Positions 12,535-24,018 of a stretch of DNA of 64,000 bases are shown one piece after another. This DNA comes from Triatoma infestans. Its lineage: Eukaryota > Arthropoda > Insecta > Hemiptera > Reduviidae. Position 1 is the first letter of the stretch, and each line of letters begins with the position of its first letter. The position numbers were made by a program, and so were the translations under genes. Where the stretch lies: assembly GCA_011037195.1 (NCBI GenBank), contig JAAEAF010002380.1, positions 52,485-116,484 of the forward strand, written 5' to 3'. The notes beneath the pieces are model-generated. The model ran no database searches and was not told the DNA's origin. It saw nothing but the letters and a program-made list of their open reading frames with translations.

Positions 12535-13515
12535 ACTAATTTTTTATTTATTTATTTATTTATTTATTTATTTGCCTGGATACATTTTTATAATATAAAA
12601 GGCTCGTCAATATAATGTCAACAAAATAACAAATTCCAATAACAAGAATAAAATGAACTTTACACTAATTATCGTAAAAACAAACTTCACGTCCACTTAT
12701 TTGTTCAGTCCACTTCACATCACATGAAATTGTTCATCACTCCACTTTGTGTTCAAGAAATCTTTAATATCATAAAAGCAATTTTTTATTAAAAATTCGC
12801 TAACCGATTGCTTGAAGTGTTTCTCACTTAACTGTCTAATTCTTGAAGGAATTTTGTTAAATATTTTCACCGATATAATACTGGAATGGAAGTCAGACAT
12901 CACAAGTCTCTTATAAGGTACGCATAAATCCTCTTTATTACGTAAATTATGAGTATGTTTATCACCTCTAACATCTAATAACATGTCTTTTTTCTTTTTT
13001 AGTGAATGTTTGAAAATGAAAACCGAGGGTAATGTCATTATACGTAACTCTCGAAAGAAAGGCCTACAGCTTTCTCGAGCATTTTTCTTCATTATTGCTC
13101 TAATAGCTTTCTTTTGAAGTCTGAAAATAATATAAGCATCGGAGGTACCTCCCCATAGTTCAATACCATATGCCATTCTAGAATGGAATAGACCATAATA
13201 GGCAGTCTTTATAACCTCTATTGGAACCTCTTCACGCAGTTTTCTCAATAAGAAAATGGTTTGTGATAACTGGTTACTCAAGGTTTGTACATGACATTTC
13301 CAGCTAAGTCTACAATCTAATGTAACGCCTAGAAATCTTGTAGTATCTTCTGTCTTTTTCTCAATTAGACTAAACGTCATACTTTGCGTTTTCTTTTCAT
13401 TCAACACTACCTCATTTTTTTCTAGCCATGTTCTAAGGGATGAAATGTTATCATTAGCCTTCTTTGTCGCCTCTTCAACAGTCTTGCCTTTCGCAATTTC
13501 AACGTGGAGACATGA
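12535..13515 (-). mobile_element. 5'-truncated LINE, 3' end with reverse-transcriptase thumb
   Basis: The minus-strand frame (stop at 12715) can be read upstream to about 13510 and includes FLGVTLDCRLSWKCH, then YGLFHSRMAYGIELWGGTS and FRLQKKAIRAI. These are the post-YADD palm/thumb blocks of CR1/jockey-like LINE ORF2. The final part resembles the end of the same proteins, with an FNKIPSRIR block. The catalytic YADD block lies upstream and is absent. A 3' UTR of about 110 bp ends in a (TTTA)n run at 12541-12571 on the plus strand, the usual simple-repeat tail. The clade call is inference. Confidence 0.8.
12715..13510 (-). pseudogene. LINE ORF2 C-terminal fragment
   Basis: About 265 codons are open with no internal stop. 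Upstream of the GTG at 13407 the frame continues with VEIAKGKTVEEATKKAND, typical of the stretch just after the YADD block. The fragment starts abruptly near 13510, where a stop appears, consistent with 5' truncation during target-primed reverse transcription. It lacks endonuclease and catalytic residues and cannot be autonomous. Confidence 0.75.
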
Positions 13516-15809
13516 AATAATTTATAGAACTCTAATTGAAGAATTGTAGAATTCTAATTTACTAATGTGGTAATATTTTGGTTCAGAGTTTTTATTTAAA
13601 ACAAGACACAACGATGGGCAAACTAGATATTGGCCCATGACTACCAAATGAAATAGGCTACGGAAGACAAAATATTTCCACCACTGTAGAAATAACCTAT
13701 ATATTTAATATTTTTTCATTCTATCGATCAGACATCGGTTCTAAAAGATCGTGGGACAAAGGCACTTTCTAGAGTGAATGTTGCTATGGGTATATGTAAC
13801 TCCCCAGAACAGATGGTCGTGGGAAAGCTACCATGAATAACATATTTGGAAGATATATTTTGTAGGTCATTCTGGCTTTTGTAGTTCACTCGGAAAATTC
13901 TAGAAAAAATGAAACACGGACGGCTGGAATAATCATGTTGAATTGAGTTTAGGCAAAATGAGACGTCAAACTCAACTGTAGTACTAGAGAGCAGCACTAA
14001 TCAGCATTTACTCTAAAACGAATTTAGATTAGATTCCATGGTGGTTGGCTAGCTAGACCAGTAGGCCATTGCGACCACTACAGATCTATTGTGCTACCAT
14101 ACATTAGAGTAACCTTTTGAGTCCGATCTGTTAAGTTATCAAGTGTTTTTGGAGAGATTCCTAGCTAATAGGCATCCTCCAGGTTAAATTCCAAAGAAAT
14201 GTTATCGACTGCTGAGAAGTTAGCGATTATGTAGGCAGTTCTGGAACGGTCAAAAATACTTCGCCAATGTTGCATCTCATTAGGGGCTTTAGGATAGGAG
14301 AAATCAGGAGTACGAATTAAAGGCACTAACATTGGAAACCATTTGCGGTAGTATCCCAAAAGTCATTGGTTAGAACGAGCGGACAGAGCATGTTTATTTG
14401 GATGGATCAGCAATTGATCCCATCTCTAATGCAGCTACGGTTGTTTGTATATAATTTTTTTAGTATAGCTGAACTGATTGGAACGATAACCTCCAACTGG
14501 AATTCGAAAGTGAGATCGGTTTGTCAGCCCTGGAACAAAAAATATAGAAGTGAAATATTTAATAAGTTGCTGTTCTTTATTGATTCGCAAGCGATGTGTG
14601 TTCTTTAAGAGGCCAGAAACATGACAGGAGAGTCATCTTGAAAGAACATCTTGTTGAGTCTGAGACCCTCGCTTATTTAAGTATTTTTCTAATAACGAAC
14701 TTTCAGCGAGAGCAAAATTATATTAGGCTCTACAATGCATCTAATGGCAAGCCGCAAATGGTGCAGGACATTCGAAAAAAGAAGGGCTCGATTTTTGAGA
14801 AAGCTCAAACGGTGTTGAGACAACTTCATGTGAAAAAGTGGAGAGCTATAGTTACTAGGGAATCCTCTAGGGAAGGCCACAACTAAACAGCAGAGGGAAT
14901 CGCGGCACTGTGAGGCCCTAATTGTGTTGTTTGGCTGTTTGGCTGTGTGGGTTGGCCAATCATAAGCTGTTATGACAAAGGTTCCATTTAATGCCTTATG
15001 TAAAGACATATAACTAGGCCTACAATCTATCTAAATTGAGAATGCTCTCAAACTTGAGGCTATCCAGCCGCCATAATCGTTTTAAATTTTTAGTACTGTG
15101 TGCGTTATTTTTGTTAAATTCATGCTAATATTATTTTATAACAGAGACTTATTTTAAACAAGCATTCTCTGTTCGCTTTGTTTAGATGAAGTATTTTCTA
15201 CTTATTAATAAAATTTAAAACACTCTTTGAGTTTACATATTTTTAAACATTATATTAAAAGCATGACAGGCATTTGTTTTATACATTATATATATATTAT
15301 ATAAAATATTTTAATATATATATATATATTGTGTTTTGTATAACATTTTGAAGGAAGTTTAAATTTTCTGTTATAAAAGAGATATAGTAAAGTAGGAAGA
15401 GGTTTGTGTTGTGAGCAAGGCCAGAATAGAACGGACGGACGGGGCTTTAAATGTGAAAGACAATTTAAAGCACGAACAGAATGCCTTGGGTAAAGGGTGA
15501 AACAATGTAAAACTTGCCCCTCTCTAAAGTTACATAGTTGTCGAGTTGGGGACAAAGTATGCTAACCAGCCTGTGTGAGCGCTACTTATGTACCGTTCCT
15601 CATATCAAGTATACAGGTACCTTTGGCCCTGATCTCATGGCGAGAACATCTCAGCCAGCAAATCCTGCACACTATTGGTCTTCAAAAAGAATACTAGTTT
15701 ACGTACTTTCGCATTATATATAAAAATGAATCAAATGAATTCTGATCTTTCATGAACTCCTTTATTTTTCTGTATACATTTTTAATGTCATATTGCGCGC
15801 AAGTGATAT
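13516..15809. other. Unassigned DNA
   Basis: Open frames at 13728-13997 (-), 14165-14359 (-), 14366-14608 (+) and 14596-14886 (+) show no recognised motif. The last two lie end to end on the plus strand and could be a decayed coding region, but I cannot name a family. 15290-15330 is an AT dinucleotide tract. Confidence 0.4.
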
Positions 15810-15994
15810 CTGTTGCATGTAGTTACTTGGGGAGTAGCGAGCCCATGATTTACCACAACTCAGTAATCCATGCACTTAGTCAGAACAGTACACAGTAAAC
15901 TTAAACTAAATACACTCTATCTTTGACAGACAAAGACAAACACAGTACACAAACCAGAGCCTCCGACCCTAGTAATTGGCGTAAGCCAAGGTAG
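15810..15994 (-). repeat. Repeat block shared with the 28.5-29.1 kb region, joined to SINE-1
   Basis: Its reverse complement matches, in order, 28985-29135 (block around CTACTCCCCAAGTAACT) and 28481-28565 (block around GACAAGGACAAACACAGTA on that repeat's opposite strand). In both places it is directly joined to the SINE-1 head. The 28.5 kb copy has about 420 bp inserted in the middle. Part of it also resembles the 5' region of the large LINE near 63400-63500. Confidence 0.65.
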
Positions 15995-16205
15995 AAGGAA
16001 GAGATTAGCTCAGTAGTAGCGTGCTGGACCAGCAACGGAAGTCCCAGGTTCGAACTCTGTATGCTTACTTTAGATTTTCTCTTCCTAAAGCCTCTACAAT
16101 TCAGCAGTCTGATGATGGGGGGTGTTGTATGTAGCTAGAGAACGCTGCTCGGAAGCCGGCAGTGCACTGGAAGGCTCCAGGAATGCGCAATAGATCTTTC
16201 AGGTC
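15995..16205 (+). repeat. SINE-1 copy (tRNA-derived)
   Basis: The head GATTAGCTCAGTAGTAGCGT is followed by a B-box-like GGTTCGAACTC, then the body block GATTTTCTCTTCC and a 3' part with GCCGGCAGTGCACTGGAAGG. It matches SINE-1 at 42623-42879, though the 3' end diverges into an AATCTAATCT-type tail also seen at 28230-28265. Confidence 0.8.
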
Positions 16206-18286
16206 GCAGTGTAATAATCTCCTATAATAATCTAATCTAATCTTCAGACAATAATCCAATCTAAAGATAAATTATTGATTTTCGTCTTCCGAGGCATAGG
16301 CACGAACTTCCAAGCTAGCACCTAGTCAACAAACCTTCCCCATTAATGAACTGACTTCTGATTAGACATCTCATGCAACCTTTGACTGGTTATCTACTAT
16401 ACTATTGATACTTATTTCCAAGTAACAGAACCTGAAAAAATTGATACATAGATAAGAATCTAGATTATCCCGTTCTTTACTCTGGAAGATTGGGTGAATT
16501 AGAACATTTAAGGTGACAAAACTTTCCTATAGCCAATCTAAATCCTCTAACCAAGACCTACATTGTTATATTTGGCATTTTTATGACTGTGAGTCATTGC
16601 AGGGTTATTTGACATGTGCAGTCTAATCAATCTGCTCTTAACTGTACTCTACCTAAATAGGAGTCCGTCATTCTAACCTAATTATTATAAAGATACCTGA
16701 AAAGAGAGGAGTGCATAAGTAGGTCAGCCTTCCCGAATCCATATTGGTCCGTCTTCTTTTTGAATGAAACCAAAAACACTCCCCTTTGCATCTAAGATGT
16801 AAATATAAGATTTTTCTACATCTGCGGGAGTCTCACTTATTCTCCATTATTTACTCAAAAAAAAAAAAATATTTCTTGCACTTTGTGTATTGTAATAAAT
16901 ACCCAAAAATGCTGATAACTCCATTTAGCTAATACCAGCCGCTTCAGCACTATGGTTCTCTCTTCATGCTCCTTCAGCAATTTCTTATCCCTGCTGTCAT
17001 ACCCACCTGAGCAGAAGGAACGAATGGGCTAAAAATTTCAAGCACCGCAAGCTCTCAATACGGATTAACAAATGACTTTCATTTAACTCTCCAGCATGCC
17101 TCATGAATTTCCGTCAAATTTAATTCATAACCTCTTTTTTCCTTGCAAACTTGGTTCGCTACCTTGGGAAGTTTATTGATAAACGAATCCACAAATGACT
17201 TTTTGGTGTTTGAAAAATGATATACAAAGTTTAAAGAAAATCGTTCAGGCCTTCTTTGAGAAAATCGAAAAACTGAAAAAAAAAAAAAGACATTCAGTAA
17301 AATCGATTGATAGATTTTGTTCGAAACCTTTTTGTTTCGGATGCGGTGATAGTACCTACGTAAGTGGATTGCCAAGTTGCTACTTTTTATTTTTGGGTCA
17401 TTTTGTTCAAACATATAAACACGAAAACAGAACATTCGCTAAGAACATTTCTTTCGTACTCAAGAGGTTTGAAATCTTATCCTTCCTGTGGAAAACCAAA
17501 TTCGAAAATTGGACAAAATCGGAATAGTTCCTCTTACTAGGAGTAAGGTAAAGAAAGCAAGTAGTACAAGAAAAACAATTCTTTAACCATTCATTACAGT
17601 ACTGAATATTGCATTTATTGTAATAGATACACTAGATTTTGTGTCAGCGATCAAATGATTGTAGATAATAGTAAATTATGAAAAAAGATTTTCTTGGAAC
17701 TAATTATATAAAAATTAAAATTACACTAATGAAAAGAAGAAGTTGCTGAATCAATTCATAAATGAAGGAAGTGGGAAAGTGACGGGAAAGGCAATGATTG
17801 ATTCAGAAAGTTGAGTTAACAAACCCACATCAGAAGGATGACCACTAAAACTAAATGGCTTAACAGAATTAGAAGAGCTAAGTTTGCTAAGTCTTTGTAA
17901 AGAGAGAGTTCAAGAGAGATAGATATAGCTAGCCAAGAGTTCAATGTTTCGTCCTGGAGATGAGGACGAACCAATGAATTCAATGGCTGGGACATTATTG
18001 GGATACCATTTTAGATGGAATGAGAAAAATTGGAATATACGTTGGTATGATTGAGTCTTTTTTTTTTATTTTTAAAAAAAAGAGGAAGGTAGAAACTTTT
18101 ATGAGTATCAATTTGTGCTTTAAAAAAAAGCTGTTTTCCTTTTTGCTTATCCTTTAACATAAATAGGGAAACTTTAAAAATAGTCTATAAAAAAATCTTC
18201 CCTTTAAATTTACGCAGACAGTTTTCTCCATTTAAAAATAGTAGTCTGTTTGAATACAACCAAGTAAATAATATGACAGGAATTGG
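16206..18286. other. Unassigned DNA with overlapping open frames
   Basis: Overlapping open frames exist on both strands at 17079-17435 (-, 118 codons) and 17195-17527 (+, 110 codons). Neither gives a recognisable protein. A 38-codon plus-strand frame at about 17943-18056 has ordinary-looking composition but is too short to call. Confidence 0.4.
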
Positions 18287-18493
18287 GAGGGCGGGTGTTG
18301 GTGTAGTGGTTATGAGCATGGATTTGTAAGTGGGAGGACCCCAGTTCGAGTCCAGCGTATAACTGTTAAATTTTATATTTGTTTAAAAAATGTTAATAGT
18401 AAAGTAGGTGCTTCTGCCCCCGTCCACGACACCTAATTTGGTAGTTGGACGTAAAGCCCGCCTGAAAAAATAGGCATTAAAAAAAAAAAAAAT
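18287..18493 (+). repeat. SINE-2 copy (tRNA-derived) with poly(A) and near-perfect target-site duplication
   Basis: The head GTTGGTGTAGTGGTTATGAG and the B-box-like AGTTCGAGTCC show a tRNA origin. The anticodon-loop position reads TGT, suggesting tRNA-Thr, but the stem is degenerate. The body (TAAAGTAGGTGCTTCTGCCC and GTAGTTGGACGTAAAGCCCG) recurs at 22122-22296 (+) and 29408-29602 (-). A poly(A) tail of about 14 ends the copy. Sequences just before and after it (ATGACAGGAATTGGGA, ATGGCAGGAAATGGGA) form a 16-bp duplication with two mismatches. Confidence 0.85.
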
Positions 18494-20113
18494 GGCAGGA
18501 AATGGGACGAGAAGAGTGTGATTTTCTCATTGGTAGCTCTCCCAATGAAACAATTGCTGACCTTCACCGCCGAGTAAATTACGCTGCCAGCGCCATTTCG
18601 GCCAACCGATGAATGGGATCAGGAACATTTAAGATGAGAGTTGATCAATTGGAAGATTGAGAAGAGCGGAAAGACTACAGTGAAGTTTAATTTAAGTAAG
18701 TAGTTGTACGGGAGTATAAAATGGAGCATTGTTTATTCGGCAAGATATTGTGATTTTATTTTGGCTATTGGGTTTGGAGATAACAAATATTGGAATGCTA
18801 GGCTGAACTCAATATTTCGATCCATTAAGTCTCTAAATCGGTATCAATACCAGTAATTTGTGGTTTAATGACAGTAAAAATTATCGTCTGTCAAAAATAC
18901 TCGCAAGCAATTCGTAACGTTTTTTTGAGTTGCTGTCGTTTGAGACTTGTACGTGGATTCTAGATTAGAAGTCTGTCATTCTGGATTCCAAGATATCGTA
19001 AAAGTTAATATTAATTAATGTAATTTTATTTTTTAAATTAATGATTCATTTAATTAAATTAATATTAAAATTATAATCTTTCAGGCTTCTTTCAGTGTAA
19101 AACACTTGGGTCTTCGGGTTCAGACCACGTCCATGGTTTTTTTTTTTATAAAACGACATTTCACCCATAATCCAATAGGCTCCTTCAAGGTAGCGTTGCC
19201 TCCGATGGCAAGCTTTGTTTCAGCTTGAGGTGTTTTATATAATATGAATTATATAAATTGTGGATCCGTAATTAAACTGAAATTACTGTATAAAGATAAA
19301 CTTAATATCACATCTCCACTACGACTCTTATTAGATTAATTTTCCCTGAAATTTATTTCGCAAAAAAATAATAGGCCTACATTTATTTTACATGTTTAAA
19401 GAAAAAAAAAAATCATTGGAGCCGTTTATGAAAATGTTGAGACAAACTGAAAATTCCATTCCAATACATGTAGAATTTTGATTAATCCACTTTCTTCAAT
19501 ACTTATTCAAATTTTTAATCTCTTCTATTTTTCCTAAGTATTGTTTAAATGACAATATTCAATTATTTTGAAGAGGCACAGCAGAAAGATGCTCAAATTA
19601 TCGCTTTCCCAGAAGCAATAAAATAAATTTTCAGAATGTAAAAGTAAAATTAATCAGTAATTCCGGAGTTACGGAATAACAGGAATGCGCTTCCTGCAAT
19701 TCTGGGTAAATAGAGATATTTTTCCATATAAATTGCTCCTATTTAGTTATAATTCGAACAGTTATATTTTCTTTTAATTTACACTGAATTAGTTGACACT
19801 TTAGGGACAATGAATGTATGTAAGATCAGAATTGTATTGGCAATGAATAAAAGCTTAAATAAATACGTTGTGTATCACAATCATTCATTCTGGATTTGTA
19901 AAAATTTCTCATATTTTGCATTAAAACTCAAGTTTTTTCTTAAAAAAGAAAAGAAAAGTATATGAAACTTTCTACTCTATGAGAAAACTAGAAATAATCT
20001 ACGTAAAATTTATAATATACATCTAGAATTAAAGAATGATTGTCTGAAATAAATGCATTAAATTTGATATGCAAGAATTTTCATTACAGCACATTTTTAA
20101 TGAATTATGAAGA
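18494..20113. other. Unassigned AT-rich DNA
   Basis: No coding region or known repeat was recognised. A short tract at about 19080-19240 is GC-richer but unassigned. Confidence 0.45.
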
Positions 20114-20198
20114 TGTAGGGGTAGTGAACCCCCACCACTCATCCACTCTAACGGAGAGAAACAGCCCCTCTCGCAAAGAGAGGAGAGGCTCGGCCAGT
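20114..20198 (+). repeat. Left terminal inverted repeat of fold-back element
   Basis: Pairs with 20873-20957 at 84 of 85 positions; the mismatch is TAACGG here against TAGCGG in the reverse complement of the right copy. Near-identity suggests the element is young or the repeats are kept alike by gene conversion. Confidence 0.9.
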
Positions 20199-20872
20199 AT
20201 AAATATATATATGAGAGATAGGCAATGAGAAATCATTCAGATAGAATTCTGTTGATTGCTACTTGTAAGCAGTTTCTTGAGTATTTCTTTGAGAGTTGTA
20301 TTGTCTTCTCAACAACAGTAAGCTCTTGAATACTGTTTTCTTCTTGATAGATTGTTAAGACTTCATCAAATGTTGTTTCTTGACTCTTCAAATTTCGATA
20401 TTTTTTCCTTTCTTAAGTCCTGAGTTTGCAGGTTTTTTTTTTCGATTTATTTCTAAGTAAGAGCTAGAAACACTTTCGGTCACTTTAGTTCTTGGTTTTC
20501 ATGGGTGTAGCTAATTCTGTAGATTTGTCAGATAGGTTAAGAGTCAAGAAACTGAAAGAGTACGCGAAGCACCGATATTAGCGCTTAAAACAGCTGATAT
20601 CAGCGCAACCTGAAATCATCGGCGCCGGAGTGGCGAATTTCCTCAACAGAGGTTTGTTTATTCCATTGCACTTGATTACTTGTTATATCCACAAACTTTT
20701 TCTTTTATTCTCTCAACGATTCTTCCGCTGATGGGATTAAATTTTATACGGGTGTCAGGTTTAACTAATGTGTTATGGAGATATTTACACATATATAAGT
20801 ATTTAGGTGGATTACAGGGAGTAATCCTTTTGGAAAGGAATCTCATATATATATATATATTTATATATATAC

Positions 20873-20957
20873 ACTGGCCGAGCCTCTCCTCTCTTTGCGA
20901 GAGGGGCTGTTTCTCTCCGCTAGAGTGGATGAGTGGTGGGGGTTCACTACCCCTACA
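20873..20957 (-). repeat. Right terminal inverted repeat of fold-back element
   Basis: Reverse complement of 20114-20198. It ends CCCCTACA before AAGATTTTTT. Confidence 0.9.
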
Positions 20958-22121
20958 AAGATTTTTTAAATTTGTTTATTTGACTGTGTAAAGAGTAAAG
21001 CTTACCTAAAAACCTTCTGGGTGTTATAATATCTAAGGCTCGGAGCTTTAATTATGTGCACTTCCTGGCTTTCGGACATTGTTGCTCATTGTAGACAATA
21101 CTGCTTATCACCGGACAGTTAGCTATAGATTATGGTGAAATAATATAAGGACAGCACTGCTGGATTTTAAAGCCCGCTTTTCCCACGCATCAAATCCAGC
21201 AAGCTACCATTGAATTAAATTCGCTTGTGTATTAAAAAAAAAAAAAAATTATTTCAGAAACGAAGTTTTAATATTCCTATATACACGAGTGACATTCATT
21301 AAGTAAATACGTAGACGAATGATTTATAATTTTTTAATAAGTTGTATTAAGTAAATCAATTTATTCAATTTACTTATTTTTTAACATAATTCCCAGCTAC
21401 ATTTTTACAATAAATTGTCCATCTATCTACTCATTTTTTTTGTGTGTGTGTGTGTGTGTGTGTGCAGAGAGTAAAGAATTCCTTTTTCATTGAAGCACGT
21501 TTTTGTTTTCACTTCTTGTCTCTGTGAAAATTGACACCACATAATAACTGAATCCTTGAAGTCTAAGGAAAAAGATATCTGAGGCAGATGTGATAGAACT
21601 TCCTAGCCTAGTTTTTCATTTCCTCAAATGGTATAAAATAGTTGTGTGTGTTCATGACCGTAAGGTCTCCATTGAATAAGAAGAGTATTGCTTTCCTCTG
21701 CAAACTATATCGTTTTTTCAGACTCTTCGGTCTCAGAAAAATACTTGAAAAAATGTGTAGGCATTGTCAATGTACTGTAAAAAGGAAAACACCATTCCCG
21801 GGAGAGTCGATACAGAAGAATTTAAAGTAGGAAAAGTTAAAATGAAAACCTATGTGTATCACTTAACAAATAAAATTTAGATACTTTGTATATACGAATT
21901 GAAAGGAAGCTTACAACGATAGAAGCCGTGCATACAATATGTAATTATTTTGGAAGCGGCATAGAAAAAGTAATTCGATTGGAATTTGATAATGGCCTCG
22001 ACAGAAACCTAACTTCTCTATCACTGTTTGGCAAAGTTTGAACCTAAATCTTGCTTTATTGCAATTTCGGGGATAAACATAATGAAAATCACTCATCACT
22101 TCTAATCATTTCTGACTTTTT
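20958..22121. repeat. Unassigned DNA with a (TG)12 microsatellite at 21441-21464
   Basis: Nothing beyond the dinucleotide run and several homopolymers was recognised. Short open frames at 21642-21830 (+) and 21911-22099 (-) show no family. Confidence 0.5.
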
Positions 22122-22296
22122 TGCATGGGGAGATTTGGTGTAACGGTTATGAGCATAGACTCTTATAACAGGGACATCTTCAGTTCGAATCCCGCGTAAA
22201 ACTGCGGTAAAATAGTAAAGTATGTGCTTTCGCCCTTGCTTACAACAATTTCTAATTTAGTAGTTGGAAGTTAAGCCTATCTAAACATATAGACTT
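22122..22296 (+). repeat. SINE-2 copy, diverged
   Basis: The head (TTTGGTGTAACGGTTATGAG), the B-box-like CAGTTCGAATCC and the body block ATAGTAAAGTATGTGCTTTC align with the SINE-2 copy at 18287-18493. It is more diverged and has only a short T-rich end instead of poly(A). Confidence 0.75.
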
Positions 22297-22345
22297 TTTT
22301 TTTCGGCGAATCGACAGTTTTCTTCTCGAACTTTGTCCTCAAAAG

Positions 22346-22510
22346 GTGGGATGGCACTATTCTTCATTACCTTATGACTTCCAACGCAATACTTTGTCTA
22401 GCAAGATAGGTGGTGCTTTCGGTTTAGACCACAGTTCCACGCATCCCCTCTTACATCATCGAACCGGTCGACGAGGGGGAGAGCGGATATCTTGGTTGTG
22501 CCATCCCTTT
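22346..22510 (+). repeat. Repeat D copy with GGGATGGCAC terminal inverted repeats
   Basis: The stretch starts GGGATGGCAC and ends GTGCCATCCC. Its inner block GGTCGACGAGGGGGAG recurs at 56712-56873, which has the same ends. It is about 160 bp and non-coding; the overlapping open frames on both strands are incidental. It could be a short MITE or part of a SINE. Confidence 0.65.
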
Positions 22511-22861
22511 ATCTGCGAATCATTTGGATGGTGTATATTTACTGATAAATAAGTGTATTGATAAAACTCCAATTGAGTTTCTTGCCTACACTGCTTTTTA
22601 TTATATTTCACTTTTTTATTCATATTTTCAAACTTACTTTTATCTTCTAAGATCTTAAACTTACTATCAGATAGACTCAACTCTTTTTCATTTTATATTT
22701 TCTTTTCTAAAGGCTATTTGCATGTTGGGGAATACTTTAGTAAATTTTCTTCTCCCTGCAAGTTTCCTAAATCTATTTAGGATGTAGTTCTCTTATAAAT
22801 ATTCCTACACTCCTTAAAATGAATTAAATCTAAAAAAAAATATATACACTATTCACACAGT

Positions 22862-22912
22862 CATTTACGCCAATAAATACATTCACACTAATAAATACAT
22901 GCACATTACATA
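22862..22912. repeat. Short minisatellite, 18-bp unit
   Basis: Two to three copies of a unit like AATAAATACATTCACACT. The same unit forms a longer array at 57165-57355. Confidence 0.6.
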
Positions 22913-24018
22913 TAGACATTACTTTATTCATCCTAGTCTTTCGACGATCTCGTCCAAAACAGCTTGACCTCAAAGCTAATTTATATGATGAAAATCTAAA
23001 TTATCTAGGTGAAAAGATGCTGATTTGTATCTGCAATAAACACAATACTAAGAAAACCTAGTTGATATATACGTACAACGGAACTACAATTTAGGTGTAT
23101 ATCATATGCAGTAACAGTGCTATTTGGTCATTTGCGTTTGCGAATAAATATGCAATATTTTCCTCAGAAGATAAAGATGTGTTAAAGATTCATGAGTCTG
23201 TAGAGTCATTATTTATCAAATAATCAAAGAACTTTTAACATAAGCAACAAAATATCCATTTTATTTTTAGGAACTAACAATAATGTCATTAAAAGTAATT
23301 AAACTTATGCCGAGCTAGTATTAAATTAATAAAACTTAGTTCATTTAGCACTTGTCAGTTACATCTAATTTAGCGCAGTTTCGAGTTACATCTAATTAGG
23401 GCCTATATAAAGTACTTTAATAAGTGAGTTTTGTGGAAGATAAGATGAAATCTGATGCTATAAGGGAATGTTAAGTTGGTTAGTTAAGATTAAAGATTAC
23501 ATGTGTGCTTTGCTGGAAATTAAAACAAAGATTTTGTAGTTAGAAGTTTATTTGTGTCTCATAATGTCGGCTTCACAAACATTGTAAGGTGTTTGTTGTG
23601 GTGAGTATGTTATAATAATTTAGTTTTTTAAAGTGTATTAAGAAAAAATAAAAAATAATACTTTATATCCTACATGTGAAAATCGTAAATTTCACATCCT
23701 CAATAGTACTATGTAGCACGATATTCCACAATTTTGGTTAAATTTTGGCATTTTTATATGGCATGGTTATTGTTGAAAGGACTTTTAAAGATAAGAAAGA
23801 AGCGTCTAGTTAGTGTGGCTAAAAATGTGAGACTACTTATAATCGAAAATAAAATCAAATACTTGCATGTTGGAGAAGCTATTGAATCTTACGTTAAAAT
23901 AATCAATTGACCCGTATCATATAGAACAAATAGATTTTCTCTTCCATCTGAAAACTCCGTTTCAGCAGGACATGGCCAGAGAAAGGAGAAGAAAAGACAA
24001 AAAAAAATAACGGTTTCA
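22913..24018. other. Unassigned AT-rich DNA
   Basis: No open frame or repeat was recognised, except that the last bases before 24019 probably belong to the RTE-like LINE that continues at 25350. Confidence 0.45.

Larger units (their letters stand above)
20114..20957. mobile_element. 844-bp fold-back element with 85-bp terminal inverted repeats
   Basis: The first 85 bp (20114-20198) and last 85 bp (20873-20957) are reverse complements with one mismatch by eye. The termini read TGTAGGGGTAGTG...CACTACCCCTACA. Both repeats are followed internally by a (TA)n-rich tract. Flanking bases AAGA on each side could be a 4-bp target-site duplication. The interior has no transposase. A plus-strand stretch at about 20537-20653 translates to LRVKKLKEYAKHRY, a stop, then RLKQLISAQPEIIGAGVANF, which has protein-like composition but no assignment. 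The family is unknown to me: long repeats, no transposase, a MITE or fold-back type. Confidence 0.85.

Noticed and set aside
17079..17527. Overlapping 118- and 110-codon open frames
   Set aside because: Opposite-strand overlap, Lys/Phe runs from homopolymers, no recognised domain; left as unassigned.
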